Shown: positions 9,586 through 18,275 of the stretch, in pieces
How positions within the stretch are numbered: the stretch's first letter is position 1
Layout: every line of letters begins with the position of its first letter
Assembly (NCBI RefSeq): GCF_000717645.1
Contig: NZ_JNZZ01000025.1
Coordinates: 21,959 to 85,958, forward strand
Source of the DNA: Streptomyces californicus
Lineage (GTDB): Bacteria > Actinomycetota > Actinomycetes > Streptomycetales > Streptomycetaceae
Direction of reading: 5' to 3'
Length of the DNA: 64,000 nucleotides
Position numbers and translations under genes: made by a program
The notes under the pieces: model-generated
What the model was told of the DNA's origin: nothing
Seen by the model: only the letters and a program-made list of their open reading frames with translations
Database searches by the model: none

Positions 9586-9927
9586 CTTGCCTTCCTTGCT
9601 CTACCGGGCGTATGCCGGAATAACTGCCGGAGCCTGCCGAGCCCGCCAGATCCTGCGCGGACGGGCGCGTGGTACGGCGTCCGCCCGATGAGTCAGGGCA
9701 GGCTCCGAGGCATCGAGCAGGGCGGCGGGCCGCACTGCTCGGAGGCTCGAGGTGGCGGCGGGACGGAAGCCCGCCGCCGTTCCCGGGCGGGGCGGCACAC
9801 GAAGAAGGAACCGACCGGGCCCAGCCTCAAGCCCGGGAATCCTGGGCCGGGCCGCACCGGTCTTCTCGCTGAGCGGGCAGCCGGATCCTCACGGACGGGC
9901 GATGACGGCAAGGACGCCGTTGCGGGT
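9586..9927. other. Gap without a recognisable gene
   Basis: The 342 bases contain the upstream region of the 65-residue gene and, at 9785-9842, the second copy of the dispersed repeat also seen at 6666-6725. Open frames here lack ribosome sites and plausible protein character. Confidence 0.5.
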
Positions 9928-10455
9928 TCATCCAGCGAAGAGAACGCTGGCCCAGCCCGCCGCCAGCACCACTGACGCCGTGACGGGAATGATCCACCGG
10001 TGGCCGATCGGACGGTACGTACGACGGCCCTCGCCCCGCTTGCCCGCCCTCTTCGGAGCCGCGTCCGCCTTTCCCGCCGACCTCGCCCTCACTGCGTCGG
10101 CCGCGGACAGCAGGCCAAAAGCGGGAAAGACGGAGAGGGACAAGGTGAGAACGGCATCGAACGAGACACCGAAGAGGTAGTCGAGGAGCATTCCCGTCAT
10201 GATTCCGAAGGCTGCCAGAAAGGCCCAGTGAGCCGCCGAAAGGGAAAATATGTCACGGGCCTCCTCTGCGTCACACTCCCCCCGCTGGGCTTGGCGAATC
10301 CAGGCGGTCAAATCAGCTTGGAAGCTCGCCGATTCCTTTCCCTTACGAGAATTCTTGAGAACGGATCGGTACAGAATCTGACCGAAGGTGATGGGCATCG
10401 CCTCCGCCGCCCCGACGTATCGGTCGAACGTCTTCCTGGTGTCCTTGCCGGGCAT
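9928..10455 (-). CDS. Four-helix membrane protein, candidate immunity protein of the adjacent RHS toxin
   Basis: 175 residues from ATG 10455, with GAGAGGAAAG upstream. A soluble N-terminal part (MPGKDTRKTFDRYVGAAEAM... to about residue 65) contains an acidic stretch (QRGECDAEEARDIF). It is followed by a hydrophobic hairpin (HWAFLAAFGIMTGMLLDYLF and FDAVLTLSLSVFPAFGLL), a basic loop (KRAGKRGEGRR) and a final helix (WIIPVTASVVLAAGWASVLFAG). No known family is recognised. It is the first gene after the RHS gene on the same strand, 113 bp away with a strong hairpin between. A frameshifted paralogue lies at 7696-8222. By the rules of polymorphic toxins the first downstream gene usually encodes the cognate immunity protein; a membrane immunity protein would suit a membrane-acting toxin tip. 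This role is inference. Confidence 0.7.
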   Translation of the reverse strand: MPGKDTRKTFDRYVGAAEAMPITFGQILYRSVLKNSRKGKESASFQADLTAWIRQAQRGECDAEEARDIFSLSAAHWAFLAAFGIMTGMLLDYLFGVSFDAVLTLSLSVFPAFGLLSAADAVRARSAGKADAAPKRAGKRGEGRRTYRPIGHRWIIPVTASVVLAAGWASVLFAG

Positions 10456-10500
10456 CGATCTGCTTTCCTCTCGCGGTTTCCGGTTGCCTCGCGGGCAGGA

Positions 10501-10532
10501 GCGCCCTCCCCGCAGGTGTGCGGGGAGGGCGC
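10501..10532 (-). terminator. Perfect 14-bp stem hairpin between RHS gene and downstream membrane-protein gene
   Basis: GCGCCCTCCCCGCA (10501-10514) pairs perfectly with TGCGGGGAGGGCGC (10519-10532) around a four-base loop. It lies 37 bases after the RHS stop and before the ribosome site of the gene starting at 10455. There is no T-tract, as usual in Streptomyces. It would separate or attenuate transcription of the downstream gene, implying that gene has its own promoter. Confidence 0.8.
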
Positions 10533-10568
10533 GTTGCCGTCCGACTTTCGATGACTATCGCCCGTTGT

Positions 10569-13500
10569 CTAGCGTCGGCGACTACGCCAGGAGCTGTACT
10601 CCCCGTAGATGCTGCGACCGGCCACGGCACCTCCATAGTAGAAGTCCACCCGGTTGACGCGCCGCGCGGTCCTGCCGTATCCGTTTGCCTTCTTCTTCGC
10701 CTTGCTCCTGTACCTCTTGTTCTTGGTACCGGAGTTCCGGACGCCCTTCGGGTATCTCTTCGGGATGGCCTTCACCGAGCGGGCGTGCCTGAGTGAGGCC
10801 AGCCGGCCGGCGCCCCAGGTGAATGCCGTGAGGCCACCGATGACCGCCTCGCGCCGCTTGCCCTTTCTCCAGTCGTGTGCGGCGATGCCCAGGCTGATGG
10901 CCGCCGAGGCCCCCGCGCAGACGGCGCAGCCGAACATGCCGGCGACCGCCAACCCCGTGCTCGCTCGTCCCAGCCACTTCTTCCAGCCGAACCGGCCATC
11001 GAGGTCGTAGCAGTTGATGGGGTCGGCCGTGCAGTACTCGTAGGCGTTGGCGTTGCCGCCGTGGACGGGGTCCATGGACAGGAACCGGCCGGTGGCCGGG
11101 TTGTAGAGGCGGACGCCCATGAGGGTGAGGCCGGTGAGGGTCTCGGTGGAGCGCTGCTTGGCGCCGAGCCAGGCGTAGCGGGTGGCTTCCTGTCCGGCGC
11201 GGGGGTTGCCGTACTCGTCGGAGTCGAGGACGACGGGCGCCTGGCCCGCGGTCAGCGGGAGCTGGAGGGCGACGTCGCCGTGGATGGTGGTGAGTTGGAG
11301 GACGGTGTCACCCGTCTTGGACGTGGTGGCGGCGAGGTCCCCGGAGGCGGAGTCGACGTTGCGGGTCAGGGCGCCCGACGCGGTGTCCTCGGTGATCCAG
11401 CGGGGGTTGTCGCCGTCGCTGTCGTAGTGGTTGGTCTTCGACGCGGTCTGGGTCCAGGTGGAGCCGCTGCCGGTCTCGGTCTTCCAGGAGCGGAAGCGCA
11501 GGTTGGCGTCGAGCTGCCAGGTCTGGCGCTTGCCGTTCGCGGTCTGCTGGTGCGCGAGGTCGTTGGCGTAGTAGCCGATCGTCCCGTTGCCCGGGACGGT
11601 CGTGGTGCGGCCGAACGCGTCGTAGACGTGACCGCTGTCGACGAGGCGGTCGGCGCTGTCGTAGGTGTGGTTGGTGGTGGTCCCTCCGGTGGTGGGGCAG
11701 TCGGAGCCGGGGGTGCCGGTCGCCGTGGTGAGGGACTTGCGGTTGGTGCGCGCGTCGAAGGTGTAGGCGCGGCGGGTGCAGACGGTGTCGGCGGTGTCCT
11801 CGACGGTGGTGAGGCGGCCGATCGCGTCGTAGCGGTAGGTCTGGTCGGACCAGCCCGCGTGGGAGGCGACCTGTCCGTGGATGGACTCGGTCACGGTGTC
11901 GGAGTAGACGATCGTGCCGTCACTGTCGCGGGTGTAGGTGCGGTCGGTGGCGGACCCCGTGGTGTCCTCGGTCTGGGTGAGGGTGTAGCCGCCGGGCAGC
12001 TTCTCCGAGCTGACCGATCCGTCCGCGTCGTACGTGGCCTGGAAGGTTCCAGCGACGGAGTCGGTGGTCTTCGTGGCCAGGCCGCGCGGCTCGGCGGTGT
12101 GGTCGTAGGTGTGGGTGACGGTCGAGGGGGCGTTGTCGGTGACCTTGACCGGGCGGTCGAGGAGGTCGTACTCGGTCGTGGTCACACCGCCGTCGGCGTC
12201 GGTGTAGGACACCTGGCGGCCGAGCTTGTCGAACACCTTGGTGACGGTGCCGCCGGTCGGCGAGACCGTCTTGACGGCCCGGCCGGTGGCGGGGTCGTAC
12301 TCGGTGGTGGTCTCGGGGACCGCCTGGCCCGTACCGCCGGTGATCGCGACCTTCGTCTGACGGCCGGAGTTGTCGTACGTGGTCGTCGTGGTGCGGGTGA
12401 CCCCGTTCGCCGTCTCCGTCACCTTGGCCGGGTTGCCCCACCCGTCGTACTCGGTGGTGGTGGTCGGCAGGGCGGCCGGGTTGCTGCCACCGCCGGTGAT
12501 GGCGCCGGCGGGCCCGGTGGAGCAGACCAGGTCGGCCCACTCCGGGCGGCCCTGGCAGGTGCCGGTGCCGGTGGCGGACCAGTACGTCGTCACCCGGGTC
12601 GCGGCGTCGCTGCCGGTCGCCCCGGGCAGGAGCTGCTTGGTGACCCGCCCCTGGGCGTCGTACTCGGTGGTCTCGGTGATCGCGAGACCACCCGGGGCCT
12701 TGACCGTCTTCGTCGGCAGGCCCTTGGCCCAGTCGTAGACCGTCTCCGTGATCCGGGCCTCACCGAGCACGGTCGGGTGCTCGCGGACCTGGGCGCCGGT
12801 GGTGGTCTTCGTGATCTGGTCGCGGACCTTGGCGGTGCCGTCCGTGGGGCGCCCGGCGTCGAACTCGTTGACCGTCCAGGTGCGGGCCGTCACCGGCGTT
12901 CCGGACGGGACGAGGGTGGTGGTGCCGGACTTGAGGTCGGCGGTGAGGTCGATCCGGCGCAGCGGCCCGAACTCCTCCAGCTCCCGGGTGCCCTTCTCGT
13001 CGTACACGGACTTGGTCGCCAGCAGGTCGGCCCGCTCCGCGACGGTGAGCCGGTCGATCCCGAGATCGGCCTGTACCGCCCGGTCGGCGGCGGTGATGCC
13101 CCGGGCGACGGCCAGGTTGGCCGCCGACAGTTCGCGGACGGTGTTGCCGAAGCGGTCGTACTCGGTGGTCGCCGTGTGGCCGCCGGGAGACACGGTGTTG
13201 ACCGTGCGGCCCGAGACACCCATGTAGGTGAGGTCGGCGCGCTTGTAGGAGGCGCTGGTCAGCACGGAGCCCGTGGCGGAGGCCGGCACGGAGTCGGCCG
13301 GGAAGACGGCGGTCGCGTCGGTCGGGGCGTCGAGCTGCCCCCATGCCTTCACGTCGGCGGCGCCCATCTTGTACGGGGCGGTGGTGCCGGTCAGCGGTAC
13401 GTCGTAGACCACGCTGGTGGCGGCCGTACCGGATTCCGTGCCCGTCGTGCCCTGCTGGAGCCCCGAGCGGGACGCCTTCAGGAGCATGCCCTCACCGGCG

Positions 13501-16500
13501 GTGGCGGCGTTGCCCGCCTTGCCGTAGGTGAAGGTCCAGGGCAGCTCGCCCGCCGGGGTCAGACCGGTGACCCGGCCCGCGCTGTCATAGGCGTACTCCG
13601 TCTTCAGCGACGGGGTGATCTGCGGGTCCCACGTCTGGCGCAGGCGGCCGGAGTTGTCGTACGCGTACGACTGCACGGCCTTGGAGGTCGCGGCGGCGGC
13701 GCCGGGCTGGGTGGACCACTGGCGGATCTCCTTCACCCGGCCGGCGAAGTCGCCGAAGGCGGAGGCGGTGGCCGTGGTGCCGGTGGCGTAGACGAACTCC
13801 AGCACGCGGCAGCCCTTGGTGGCCGGGGTGGCCGTGCACGCGGCCGTGGTCGCGGCGGAGGTGGGGGCGATGATCCGCTTGGGCCGGGCGAGCTTCTTGC
13901 CGTCCACGGTGACCGTCTCGGAGACGATGGTGGTGGCGGTGTTGGCCAGTCCGTCCAGCAGGGTGCTGGAGACCTGCCAGGTGGGCACGCCCGGGTCGGG
14001 CTTGGTGAACTCGGTGACGGTTCCCTCGGTGTCGGACAGGGTGAAGGAACCGGTCACGCTGCCGGTGAGGGTCAGGTCCTCGGCTCCCGGCTCCGGGATC
14101 CACCCGTTCTTCGCCGCGTTCGCGGTGAAGAACAGTTCCTCGCCCTCGGCGTCGACGACCGTGACCGCCGTGTCCGAGACCCTGTGGAGCTGGACGTAGT
14201 CCGATTCGGTCAGCTCGGCGGCGGTGCCCGAGACCCACTCCTTGCCGAAGATCGCGACCTGGCCCTCCTGCTGCGCTCCCTTGTCGGGGATCCGCGAGGA
14301 GGCCGTGCGCGAGACCGACAGGTCGAAGCCGGAGGCGTCGGTGGCGGAGAGGGAGTAGTCGCCGGTGAGCAGATTGACCGAACCGGGTCCCGCCTCGCTG
14401 GTGGCGGCGCCGGAGGCGTTGCGGTCGACGATGACGGTGAGCGGTTCCGTGGCTCCGGTGGTGTTGTTGGGGCCGGTGAGGTCGGCCTTGAGCTGGACGG
14501 TGCCGTCGGGGTCGACGGTGTCGGTGGCGTTCCAGACCAGCGGGGCGTTCCTGCCGCCGGTCATCGGGACGGGCCACGCGGTCAGCGGGGTGCCGTTGGA
14601 GGTGACCTGTCCGGCGGGGATGCGGACCCAGGGGTCGGCTTCGGAGCGGCGCCAGGAGAAGGCGACCGCGTTGTACTTGGCGGCCTCCGCCTCGGCCACC
14701 AGCGGCAGCCGGCGTGCGGTGCGTTCGCCCTCGGAGGGCTGGATGAACCCGCCGGGTCCGGCGTGGAAGGTGTAGTCGATGGCCTCGGACTTGTTGTCGG
14801 CCTTGTCGACGGCCCGGACCTGGAGGGTGTGGGTGCCGTCCTTGGGCGGGGCGACGCTGATCGCTCTCGCGGTGGCGGTTCCCCCGGTGCCGACCTTGGT
14901 CCAGGTCAGGCCGTCCAGCGACCATTCCAGCCAGTTGTGGTCACTGCCGGAGGGCGGGGTGACGGTGAACGTGCCGGCCTGGCCCGCTCCCTTGACCCAC
15001 TTGTCCGCCGGGTAGTCGGTCGAGACGATCTTCGCGGGCGCGGAGGGGGCGGTGGTGTCGACGGTGAAGGTCTTCCACGGCGACCAGCCCAGGTTGTAGT
15101 GCGTGCCGTCGTAGGGGCTGCTGCGGAACTTGTACGTCTTGCCGTTGGCCAGCACCCCGGCCGGGACGGTCACCGGAGCGGGCTGCCCGGAGGGGACGAA
15201 TCCGGAGCGCAGGACGTCGCCGACCTGCGTGTCGGTGGCGTTGTCGAAGATCTGGTAGGCGCCCTGGATCTTGTCGCCGTTGGGGTCGACGAAGGTGTCG
15301 CGCAGGGTGGGGCGCACGGTGTTGACCATGTAGGCGCCGCCGTAGGAGAAGAACGGCGGGCCGGCCTCCTGCTTGGTGCCGGTGCGCGGCCGGTAGTTGT
15401 ACGTGACCGACAGCTTCGGCGGGTTCTTCGCGGCGTTGGCGGAGTTGACGCGCTTCCACTGGGCGACGGTGGTCTCGCTCTTGGCGCGGATGCCCAGGTG
15501 GCCGCGGGTGGTCTTGGCGGAGGCCCATTCCTGGGCGAGCGTGGTCACATTCGCGTTGATCCAGCCGTCCGGCTGCGCGGTGCAGGCGGCGTTGCCGCGG
15601 GTCTCGGTGGACTCGGCCTTCATGGCGGTCATCGTCGGCCGGTTGGTCCACCGGCTGGCCGTCGTCGCGGCGGGCGAGGACCAGACCTGCCACGGCTGGG
15701 CGGCGCAGGTGGTGTTGGCGGAGTGGAAGTTCCACAGGCTCAGCTTGGCGCTGGTGACCAGGGCGTCGGCGATCGGTGCGGTGTTCCAGGTGATGAAGGA
15801 CTGCGCCGTGCGGGGGGTGCCGTTCGCGTTCGTGGTGCCGGGGTTGCCGAAGTCGAGTTCGACGTCGGTGGACCAGTCGCGGGTCTCACCCTGCTGGACG
15901 TAGGTGTCGAAGACATTGGACAGCGAGGAGGTCGACGGGTCGACCGTGACCGGGTACGTCGTCTCCGGGTCGGCGAGGAACTTCGCGTCCGGGGTGACGA
16001 CCAGGTCGACGGCGTCCTCGCGTTCCACCACCTTCATCGCCACCGGCACCCGGCGGGTGTGCTCGCCGGAGACCTCGTCGACGGTGGAGTCCCACATCAC
16101 CGGTGCGGGCATCACGGCCCGCTTCTTGTTCTTGCCGTCGGTGAACAGGACGCTGCCGTCGGGCTGTTCCTTCGCCGTCAGGCCCTCGGCCTTCAGCGGC
16201 AGGGTGTAGGTGTAGCCCTCGGCGGGCCGCTTCTTGATCTCGACGTACTGCTCGAAGCCGGTACGGGTCGCCTCGACGATCACGTCCGCGCCGGGCAGGG
16301 CCTCGGGGTAGGTGGCGCGGGTGCCGTCCAGTTCGGGGGCGGGCAGGCCGCCCTGCCACTGGAGGGTGATGCGCTCGTCGCCCTCGCCGAGGGTCACCAG
16401 GTCGCGGGCGGGGGCCCGCTCCGCCTCGGCCAGCGAGCGCGGCAGCCTGCCGCCCCGGCCCGCGAGGCTCAGTCCGTTCGGGTGGGCCTTGGCCTCGACG

Positions 16501-16928
16501 CCTTCGGCGGTCTCCCGCAGTTCGACGTCGACATCGGTCCAGGAACCGTCCTGCTCGAAACGGACCGGTCCCGACGACAGCTCCGTGGTGAGCGAACCGT
16601 CCTTGTTGACCCAGGTCGTGGACGTCTCGGTACGCTCGGACAGCGCCTCGACCCGCTTGCCCGACAGCTTGGCCGCGACCTTCGCCGACAGGATGTCCGC
16701 CGCCTCGCGGGGCCCCTCGGGCGCCTGCTTCTCCTCGGCCGGCGCCTTCGCCGCCTGCTGGGTGAGGGCCACAGCATGGCCGCCCTGCGTGACCAGCGCC
16801 AACTCCACCGCGAGCACCATGGCCGCACCGAGGGCGATCTTCGGCAGAAGACGTCTTCGCCGCTGCAGGACCAAGGACGAGCCCTCCCACCCGGAGGCGG
16901 AAGGTATGTGCTCCGACACGTCAGACAA
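10569..16928 (-). CDS. Large secreted RHS-repeat protein with a variable basic C-terminal tip (putative polymorphic toxin)
   Basis: 2119 residues. The start carries a long N region with RRRRRLLPK and a hydrophobic stretch (IALGAAMVLAVELALVTQ), so export is likely. About residues 330-510 form a DNRLRE-type beta domain (DTYVQQGETRDWSTDVELDFG; SFITWNT). Fibronectin/Ig-like modules follow. From about residue 900 there are dozens of YD/RHS repeats (YDNSGRLRQTWDP, YDSAGRVTGLTP, YDAIGRLTTVEDT). The RHS-associated core closes them (GLTLMGVRLYNPATGRFLSMDP, then NAYEYCTADPINCYDLDG). The last ~150 residues form a distinct tip: a hydrophobic stretch (GLAVAGMFGCAVCAGASAAISLG) and a strongly basic part (KNKRYRSKAKKKANGYG). 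The DNA of the tip is visibly less GC-rich than the repeat part, as expected for swapped tips. RHS shells enclose such toxins. The toxic activity is not recognised. Confidence 0.92.
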   Translation of the reverse strand: MSDVSEHIPSASGWEGSSLVLQRRRRLLPKIALGAAMVLAVELALVTQGGHAVALTQQAAKAPAEEKQAPEGPREAADILSAKVAAKLSGKRVEALSERTETSTTWVNKDGSLTTELSSGPVRFEQDGSWTDVDVELRETAEGVEAKAHPNGLSLAGRGGRLPRSLAEAERAPARDLVTLGEGDERITLQWQGGLPAPELDGTRATYPEALPGADVIVEATRTGFEQYVEIKKRPAEGYTYTLPLKAEGLTAKEQPDGSVLFTDGKNKKRAVMPAPVMWDSTVDEVSGEHTRRVPVAMKVVEREDAVDLVVTPDAKFLADPETTYPVTVDPSTSSLSNVFDTYVQQGETRDWSTDVELDFGNPGTTNANGTPRTAQSFITWNTAPIADALVTSAKLSLWNFHSANTTCAAQPWQVWSSPAATTASRWTNRPTMTAMKAESTETRGNAACTAQPDGWINANVTTLAQEWASAKTTRGHLGIRAKSETTVAQWKRVNSANAAKNPPKLSVTYNYRPRTGTKQEAGPPFFSYGGAYMVNTVRPTLRDTFVDPNGDKIQGAYQIFDNATDTQVGDVLRSGFVPSGQPAPVTVPAGVLANGKTYKFRSSPYDGTHYNLGWSPWKTFTVDTTAPSAPAKIVSTDYPADKWVKGAGQAGTFTVTPPSGSDHNWLEWSLDGLTWTKVGTGGTATARAISVAPPKDGTHTLQVRAVDKADNKSEAIDYTFHAGPGGFIQPSEGERTARRLPLVAEAEAAKYNAVAFSWRRSEADPWVRIPAGQVTSNGTPLTAWPVPMTGGRNAPLVWNATDTVDPDGTVQLKADLTGPNNTTGATEPLTVIVDRNASGAATSEAGPGSVNLLTGDYSLSATDASGFDLSVSRTASSRIPDKGAQQEGQVAIFGKEWVSGTAAELTESDYVQLHRVSDTAVTVVDAEGEELFFTANAAKNGWIPEPGAEDLTLTGSVTGSFTLSDTEGTVTEFTKPDPGVPTWQVSSTLLDGLANTATTIVSETVTVDGKKLARPKRIIAPTSAATTAACTATPATKGCRVLEFVYATGTTATASAFGDFAGRVKEIRQWSTQPGAAAATSKAVQSYAYDNSGRLRQTWDPQITPSLKTEYAYDSAGRVTGLTPAGELPWTFTYGKAGNAATAGEGMLLKASRSGLQQGTTGTESGTAATSVVYDVPLTGTTAPYKMGAADVKAWGQLDAPTDATAVFPADSVPASATGSVLTSASYKRADLTYMGVSGRTVNTVSPGGHTATTEYDRFGNTVRELSAANLAVARGITAADRAVQADLGIDRLTVAERADLLATKSVYDEKGTRELEEFGPLRRIDLTADLKSGTTTLVPSGTPVTARTWTVNEFDAGRPTDGTAKVRDQITKTTTGAQVREHPTVLGEARITETVYDWAKGLPTKTVKAPGGLAITETTEYDAQGRVTKQLLPGATGSDAATRVTTYWSATGTGTCQGRPEWADLVCSTGPAGAITGGGSNPAALPTTTTEYDGWGNPAKVTETANGVTRTTTTTYDNSGRQTKVAITGGTGQAVPETTTEYDPATGRAVKTVSPTGGTVTKVFDKLGRQVSYTDADGGVTTTEYDLLDRPVKVTDNAPSTVTHTYDHTAEPRGLATKTTDSVAGTFQATYDADGSVSSEKLPGGYTLTQTEDTTGSATDRTYTRDSDGTIVYSDTVTESIHGQVASHAGWSDQTYRYDAIGRLTTVEDTADTVCTRRAYTFDARTNRKSLTTATGTPGSDCPTTGGTTTNHTYDSADRLVDSGHVYDAFGRTTTVPGNGTIGYYANDLAHQQTANGKRQTWQLDANLRFRSWKTETGSGSTWTQTASKTNHYDSDGDNPRWITEDTASGALTRNVDSASGDLAATTSKTGDTVLQLTTIHGDVALQLPLTAGQAPVVLDSDEYGNPRAGQEATRYAWLGAKQRSTETLTGLTLMGVRLYNPATGRFLSMDPVHGGNANAYEYCTADPINCYDLDGRFGWKKWLGRASTGLAVAGMFGCAVCAGASAAISLGIAAHDWRKGKRREAVIGGLTAFTWGAGRLASLRHARSVKAIPKRYPKGVRNSGTKNKRYRSKAKKKANGYGRTARRVNRVDFYYGGAVAGRSIYGEYSSWRSRRR

Positions 16929-16989
16929 CTCTCTGTTGTAGTAAGCATGAAACAGAGGCGATCAAAACAGGGGGAACCGTGGTGAAGAA
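16929..16989. promoter_or_regulatory. Short divergent promoter region of RHS and ankyrin genes
   Basis: Only 61 bp separate the two divergent starts, and this stretch is much AT-richer than its surroundings (TTGTAGTAAGCATGAAACAG). It must carry both promoters and could couple expression of the two genes. No clear consensus -35/-10 pair is visible. Confidence 0.45.
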
Positions 16990-17655
16990 GTGAAGAATTC
17001 ACGAACTGCGCCGCACGTCGACCCGCCCGAGCCGCCGCACACCCGTCCGCCTGAGGGAGCCTCGCCCTCCCCCGGTGCACGGCCTTCGGCGCACGACCGC
17101 ACCGCCTGGGACCTGGCCGTCCGGAACAACCGCCCCGACGCCGTCGCCGAGCTTCTGGACGCCGGGGCCGACCCCGACGCGGCCATGGGCGAACACCGTG
17201 AGACCACGGCCCTGCGGTACGCGGCCCCACGCGGAATGACGGCGATGGCACAGAGGCTTCTCGCGGCGGGAGCACAGCCCGACGGGCGACTCGACGAGGG
17301 GCAGGCGACACCCCTCATGCTGGCCTCCGCGCAGGGCGACCTCGACATGATGCGGCTGTTGCTCGACCGGGGAGCCTCGCCCCGCTCCGTCGCGTCACGC
17401 CGAGCGGGCATCATCGCACCGGGGCCACCTGCAGGGATGCCCGACGGCTCCCCGCTCGCCAGTGCGGCCCACGGCGGCCACCTCGAAGCGGTGCGCCTGC
17501 TGCTGGAGCACGGAGCGCGCCCCGACCCGGAGACACGGGAAGCGGCCGTACGGGGAGGGAGGAAGCCTCGTCCGCGCGACTCCGGGATACGGCGAGGAAC
17601 CCCGGAGGAGTACCGCGCCATCCAGGAGTTGCTGGAGCGGGAAGGCCCGGCCTGA
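16990..17655 (+). CDS. Ankyrin-repeat protein
   Basis: 221 residues from GTG 16990 (weak ribosome site). A Pro-rich N-terminal tail (~35 residues) precedes ankyrin repeats: TAWDLAVRNNRPDAVAELLD, TALRYAAPRGMTAMAQRLL, TPLMLASAQGDLDMMRLLLD and SPLASAAHGGHLEAVRLLLE, each with the A..G....V..LL..GA.P consensus. No signal peptide. Ankyrin proteins are protein-binding scaffolds and include some known immunity proteins of polymorphic toxins. It is divergent from the RHS gene and shares its 61-bp promoter region, so a link is possible but unproven. The neighbour on the right is an unrelated SnoaL-like gene 134 bp away. Confidence 0.85.
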   Translation: MKNSRTAPHVDPPEPPHTRPPEGASPSPGARPSAHDRTAWDLAVRNNRPDAVAELLDAGADPDAAMGEHRETTALRYAAPRGMTAMAQRLLAAGAQPDGRLDEGQATPLMLASAQGDLDMMRLLLDRGASPRSVASRRAGIIAPGPPAGMPDGSPLASAAHGGHLEAVRLLLEHGARPDPETREAAVRGGRKPRPRDSGIRRGTPEEYRAIQELLEREGPA

Positions 17656-17789
17656 CGGGCAGCCGCTCGCCGGCGTGTGTCGAGCGGACGCCGTCGGCTC
17701 CGACGTCTCCTGTGGAGGACGGTCGCGATACCGGCACCGGGGCCTCCCCATACACGTGCCGCCGACGGAGAACGAGAGGCTGACGAACC

Positions 17790-18188
17790 ATGCGGGACGA
17801 CACCGAGCAGATCCGAGCGCTCATCGAGGACTGGGCCGAAGCGGTGCACCGGGGCCGTATCGACGCCGTCGTCGCGGACCACGCCGAGGACATCGTGATG
17901 TTCGACGTCCCGCCGCCCTACCGAGGCGTACGCGGGATCGACGCCTACCGGCAGGTCTGGCCGCCCTTCTTCGCATGGCAGGCCCAGGGGGCGGTCTTCG
18001 ACATCGAGGAGATGGAGGTCACCGCCGGCCAGGACGTCGCCTTCGCCCACGCGCTGGTGCGCTGCGGCACGGAGGACGAACTCGCGGCGCGTCCCGGGTC
18101 CCGGTTGCGGCTCACGTTGGGGCTGCGCAAGGAGGCGGGCCGCTGGGTGGTGGCGCACGAGCACCACTCGTTCCCCGATCTGAGCTGA
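17790..18188 (+). CDS. SnoaL-like / DUF4440 NTF2-fold protein
   Basis: 132 residues from ATG 17790, with GAGAGG upstream. The sequence shows the ketosteroid-isomerase-like pattern: IRALIEDWAEAVHRGRIDAVVADHAEDIVMFDVPPPYRG split by the typical VMFD..PP..GV.GIDAYR motif, ending LGLRKEAGRWVVAHEHHSFP. Proteins of this group bind small hydrophobic ligands, but a reaction cannot be named. Single gene; the TetR gene on the other strand converges on it. Confidence 0.8.
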   Translation: MRDDTEQIRALIEDWAEAVHRGRIDAVVADHAEDIVMFDVPPPYRGVRGIDAYRQVWPPFFAWQAQGAVFDIEEMEVTAGQDVAFAHALVRCGTEDELAARPGSRLRLTLGLRKEAGRWVVAHEHHSFPDLS

Positions 18189-18275
18189 GCGGACCCGACG
18201 CCGACGCCTGGCGCGCGCAACCGCCCCGGCGCGCGGCCCTCGGTCAGGCCGGGACCTCCGGCAGCCGGCGCTCGG

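Noticed and set aside
7544..10455. A transposon or insertion sequence behind the duplicated gene array
   Set aside because: No transposase frame, no terminal inverted repeats and no target duplications were found; the duplication is best explained by recombination.
10875..16985. A >2000-residue open frame antisense to the RHS gene
   Set aside because: Gly/Val-Arg-Asp low complexity, no ribosome site, and it mirrors the real gene; third-position GC bias of the RHS gene keeps the opposite strand open.
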